The position numbers were made by a program, and so were the translations under genes. This document shows positions 61,111 through 64,000 of a stretch of DNA of 64,000 bases, piece after piece. Under the pieces are notes generated by a model. The model searched no databases. It saw only the letters and a program-made list of their open reading frames with translations, and was not told where the DNA came from. Each line of letters begins with the position of its first letter. The first letter of the stretch is position 1. Source of the stretch: Setophaga petechia (Eukaryota > Chordata > Aves > Passeriformes > Parulidae); contig JANCRA010000010.1 in the NCBI GenBank assembly GCA_024362935.1, forward strand, positions 6,812,501 to 6,876,500. The letters are read 5' to 3'.

Positions 61111-63118
61111 ATAATTTGTTCTGGAGTCTGAGGATGCCTCTTAAATGTCTTCTCTTACTAAAGCATCCTCTTTGGAGTCCCTGTGCTCACAGAGTCACAC
61201 AGGGGTTGCCAAATTAATGTGAAGTGTGGGTGTTTGGGACCAAAGTGATTTTGGTGAAGCCCATTTCAGACAAATCAGGTTTTAGGGTTGCCTTTCCTTG
61301 AAGGATGGCAGGTGTGGAGCATGCAAGAGCAGAGCCTTGGGGACGGCACTGGAGCCATGCTCCAAGTGTCTCCTAGGCATTGAGGAGTCACATGAGGATC
61401 ACAGATGTCTGGCTCTTTGCTCTTGGCTCATGGGCCATGCTCTTGCAAGTCAGTAACCATGAAAATTCACAGAATTACACAGAAATTCTGTTTTCTCCAG
61501 AAAGCTCAAACTATCAGATCTGAGCCTTTTGTGTGCTGCCCCACTGACAGAGGTGGGATGGGTTACTCTTCTGATAGCCAGGGCAGGTGACTGAATCCCT
61601 TAGGGCTTTTTTGGGGGGAAAAAAGCAGTTACTGGAGTACATCTAGAATGGAGTAATGGTATATGTGGGCACAGGGCTGATGGAAGAGACTGCTGTTAGG
61701 AATTTCCTAATGCCATGGAAGAAAGGAGGATCTTGGACAGAGCAAGGCTTCAGTGGGAGCTGCAAAAAGCAAAGTGGAAGCCTGGAGATTAACCCAGTAG
61801 GTCTGGAGGGACTGTGCACAGCTGAAAGAGCAGCCTTGTGCTTTTAGTCTCAGTATGGCTTCAGCCTCAGAAACTGCTTTGTTTACCCATGAAAGGAAAA
61901 GGGAGGCTGGAGCTGGGGGATGCCTCTGCTCTGGCTCTTGGGTTCATTGACAGCTGCCTTCAGCAAGTGGAGCTGCTGTCTACTCCAGCTCATAATGAAG
62001 TCTGGAGAAAGAAGAGAGGGCAGGGAGTAGTTTCCCAGCATTTTAGAGGGTCTCATCATGTCCCTGAGCTGTGTGATGTGCCTCTATCCAGATCCTGGGC
62101 ATGTCCTGCCCGTACCTTTACTTTTGCTGGCTCCACCAAGGGAAGGAGCTGTGATGGTGTGAGCCTGGGGGTGCCTCTGGCCGAGCCTCTCCTTAGTCCT
62201 GGGTGACATGGAGGTTCTGGGTATGTGTTTGTCGTGTGAAGCTGGCTGTTTGCTGTTTGTTTGGTGCTGCTCTGGCACCCAGGGCAGATGTGTCATGAGA
62301 AATTGCTTCTGCAACCCTGGTCCCCATGGCCAGGTCTGCAACAAACCACTCTACAGGCAGAGTCTCTCATTTGCAGTGAAGCTCCAGCAAGGAGAGGGTT
62401 TTGTCCCGTGGGAAGCATGATTCAGCTCCTGAGGATCATGCAAGCTTGGGAAGGTGCCAGACATGCTTAGCATGGAATTTGCAGTTAAGCGTGGAGTCTG
62501 CTACCTCTGTGGGGAGGTCCAGCTCTCCTTGGAGGGTTCTCTGTTCCCATATGTCTCCATGTCTGCAGCTGAAGGTATTTGAGAGTAGCCTGAGGATAAA
62601 GAGAGAAGCAGAATCCTATTTGCTTTGTGGTTTTTCTTCATGTACCTTACTTAAGAAAAGAAAAGGCATGAGGAATTTTTTTTTCTAGTCTCAGATGATG
62701 GCAATAAACTCTTCCCTTTGACTCTGTGTGGGTTGCACCTGGGTCTGCAGGCAGGTGGAGTTAACAAGTCACAAAATCATCTGAGGAGGTTGTGAAGTCT
62801 TCTGGTGGGACTGATCCCTTCTCCTTGAGGCAGTGCTGATGCCAACAGCCCTTCCCTTGGGTCTGGGGTTGTTCCCTGCAGTTGTATGGCAGCCATTGCT
62901 GCCACTGGGTGCAAACATTCAAACACAGATAATTGCACTGGCCTTCAGGATAATCCTGGTATAGATTTGTGCCTCTCCCCACCACAGCCTGGCAAAGTTT
63001 TGGACTGGTTGTAGAACTTCTCATTCCTTGAGGGTGCCAAATTACTATGCTTTGGTTAGAGACGTGGGCTTTATCCTGCTTCATGTGACCCCCTAGTTCT
63101 CATTGCTGGTACCCAGGG

Positions 63119-63187
63119 CTGCCCTGCTGCCCCAGTGCTGCAGGCCCTGCACCCAGCGAGCCCTGCAGCAGTGCTGGGGGAGGGCAG
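63119..63187. repeat. GC-rich imperfect inverted repeat
   Basis: The left arm (63119-63144, starting CTGCCCTGCTGCCCCAG) pairs with the right arm (63161-63187, ending GTGCTGGGGGAGGGCAG) with one small bulge on each arm, around a 16-base loop. It could fold into a stable hairpin in RNA. CTG/CAG-rich sequence like this is common in GC-rich introns, so function is not implied. Confidence 0.7.
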
Positions 63188-63569
63188 GGAGCTGGGCTTG
63201 CACTTGCCAGGCTGAGCAGGTGGCTGTGGGGAGGTGGTCAGTGGGCTTGGGGATGCCTTTGGGTGAGGGAGGGTGCAGCAGCAAGCGCAGTGGCTCTGCC
63301 TGTGCCACAGGAATGGCCCAGCAGAGGCAGGGATGGGCAGCTCAGCTTTTCAGTGAGAGGGTGGGATGCCCATTGCCTGCAAGCATGAAAGCAGGCAGCT
63401 GTAGAGGCAGTGGTGTGGGCAGCAGGTTGACTGCATTTCTGTTTTTTCTGGTTGCAAAGCCTTTCTTCTGTTGCTCCCCTCATTTCCAAAGCTTATATTG
63501 TTACCTAATCCACATTGCTAGAATTCTCTGTTAGAGGATCAGCTTTTCTGTAGGAAGGCTGCTGTACTC

Positions 63570-63612
63570 CTCACTAATATTGACTGCCTTTTTCTCTTGC
63601 TTCCCTTCTTAG
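63570..63612 (+). promoter_or_regulatory. CACNA2D2: 3' splice site region of downstream exon
   Basis: Two yUnAy branch-point candidates, CTAAT (branch A at 63577) and TTGAC (branch A at 63583 or nearby), lie 29-35 nt upstream of the acceptor AG at 63611-63612. A pyrimidine tract (CCTTTTTCTCTTGCTTCCCT) lies between. This is a standard strong acceptor, in contrast with the extended tract of the upstream exon. Confidence 0.75.
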
Positions 63613-63729
63613 ATCTACGATGACAATAAAAGCCTGTTTGAAGTCAAGGAGAATGTGCCCAGGAAATTGGTGGAGAAGGTCGCAGGGGACATTGAGAGCC
63701 TCTTGGCCAAGAAAGTCCGTGCTTTAAAG
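63613..63729 (+). CDS. CACNA2D2: CACNA2D2 internal coding exon (117 bp)
   Basis: This exon encodes 39 residues from [20 protein letters not shown] to [19 protein letters not shown], the next segment of the alpha-2 chain of alpha-2/delta-2. In the known protein it is followed by the RLA...A-type helix leading into the VWA_N domain. The block [12 protein letters not shown] matches my recollection of mammalian alpha-2/delta-2, with conservative changes around it (for example K for R/Q). The acceptor AG is at 63611-63612 and the donor AAG|GTAAGG follows 63729. The exon is phase 0 at both ends, so skipping it would keep the frame and remove 39 residues. No stop or frameshift is present, so the gene looks intact here. 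Confidence 0.96.
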
Positions 63730-64000
63730 GTAAGGAGATGGGCCTGTGTGCTCATCCTTTGATGGAGATGCTCTGTTTAAACAAGAGGGTTGATGCTGGT
63801 GTAGCAGTATGATCTCAGCTTCAAAGTGATTTCTGTGATTGTGTGGCCTTTTCTGGGGACTGTATCCTGCAATTGGACAGATTCATCTGGAGCATGTGAG
63901 GCAAGCATGTGTCATGTGGGGATGTCCTCTAGGGACCTTCTTGCTTTTTATCTCCTCACAGCATCATGCAAACACCTGAAGGTGCTGCCACAAGAATACA
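63730..64000 (+). other. CACNA2D2: CACNA2D2 intron downstream of second exon (5' part)
   Basis: The intron begins GTAAGG and runs out of the window. Nothing else is recognised in these 271 bases. Confidence 0.85.

Larger units (their letters stand above)
3155..63612 (+). other. CACNA2D2: CACNA2D2 large intron, 60,458 bp, phase 0
   Basis: The intron begins GTAAGC at 3155 and ends CTTCTTAG at 63612. It separates two exons whose joined translation is continuous (QQLRK followed by [10 protein letters not shown]). It is phase 0 because the upstream exon ends on a complete AAG codon. It is composed mainly of unique sequence with scattered CR1 and MIR-like fragments and simple repeats. No internal exon of this gene is needed between the flanking exons, since the known protein runs directly from one to the other. 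Whether it hosts alternative first exons or non-coding RNAs cannot be settled from sequence alone; the CpG island at 31.4 kb is the best candidate. Confidence 0.9.
61111..63612. other. Intronic sequence up to the exon acceptor
   Basis: It contains a T6-G6-A6 triplet run (61607-61624) flanked by GC on both sides, a GC-rich inverted repeat at 63119-63187, and the acceptor elements described separately. No transposon or further exon is recognised. Confidence 0.5.

Noticed and set aside
1..64000. Operons, CRISPR arrays, phage or bacterial defence systems
   Set aside because: The sequence is plainly vertebrate intronic, with spliced exons and CR1 LINEs; no regularly spaced repeats or dense open-frame arrays occur.

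Overview
This window is a vertebrate, most probably avian, genomic segment. Two canonical coding exons lie on the + strand, and everything else is intron. The bird assignment rests on several short CR1 LINE 3' ends that carry the avian-type terminus (CCAACCCAAACCATTCTGTG), on weak ancient MIR-like SINE remnants, and on low overall repeat density. Other sauropsids also carry CR1, so a non-avian reptile is not strictly excluded. No species can be named from the sequence.

The gene is CACNA2D2, encoding the alpha-2/delta-2 auxiliary subunit of voltage-gated calcium channels. The first exon in the window (3073-3154) and the second (63613-63729) join in frame. Together they encode 66 consecutive residues that I recognise as the N-terminal part of the alpha-2 chain, just ahead of the VWA_N domain. 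Both exons have AG acceptors and GTAAG-type donors. The intron between them is 60,458 bp and fills about 94% of the window. Flanking partial introns occupy 1-3072 and 63730-64000.

Inside the large intron I see six CR1 loci (20446-20757, 25500-25966, 46558-47143, 53722-54035, 55215-55399 and 60560-61110). The one near 46.6-47.1 kb consists of an inverted upstream segment followed by a direct 3' end. There are MIR-like fragments, a compact CpG-rich island (31403-31920), and a 126-bp direct duplication whose second copy abuts that island. A CCAAT/TATA promoter-like stretch near 18.0 kb is followed by a mostly open reading frame. Several hairpins and simple repeats are present, as is an AT-rich repeat-free block (about 22.9-25.1 kb) with an inverted pair of octamer motifs and a MEF2 consensus. 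A 109-bp tandem duplication sits at the extreme left edge.

I see no evidence for a second protein-coding gene, a tRNA or rRNA gene, a CRISPR array, or any prokaryotic-style system. The many short open frames are what random intronic and CR1-derived sequence gives. I did not find a convincing previously undescribed system. The most useful leads are the intronic CpG island with its neighbouring duplication, the promoter-like stretch at 18 kb, and the inverted CR1.
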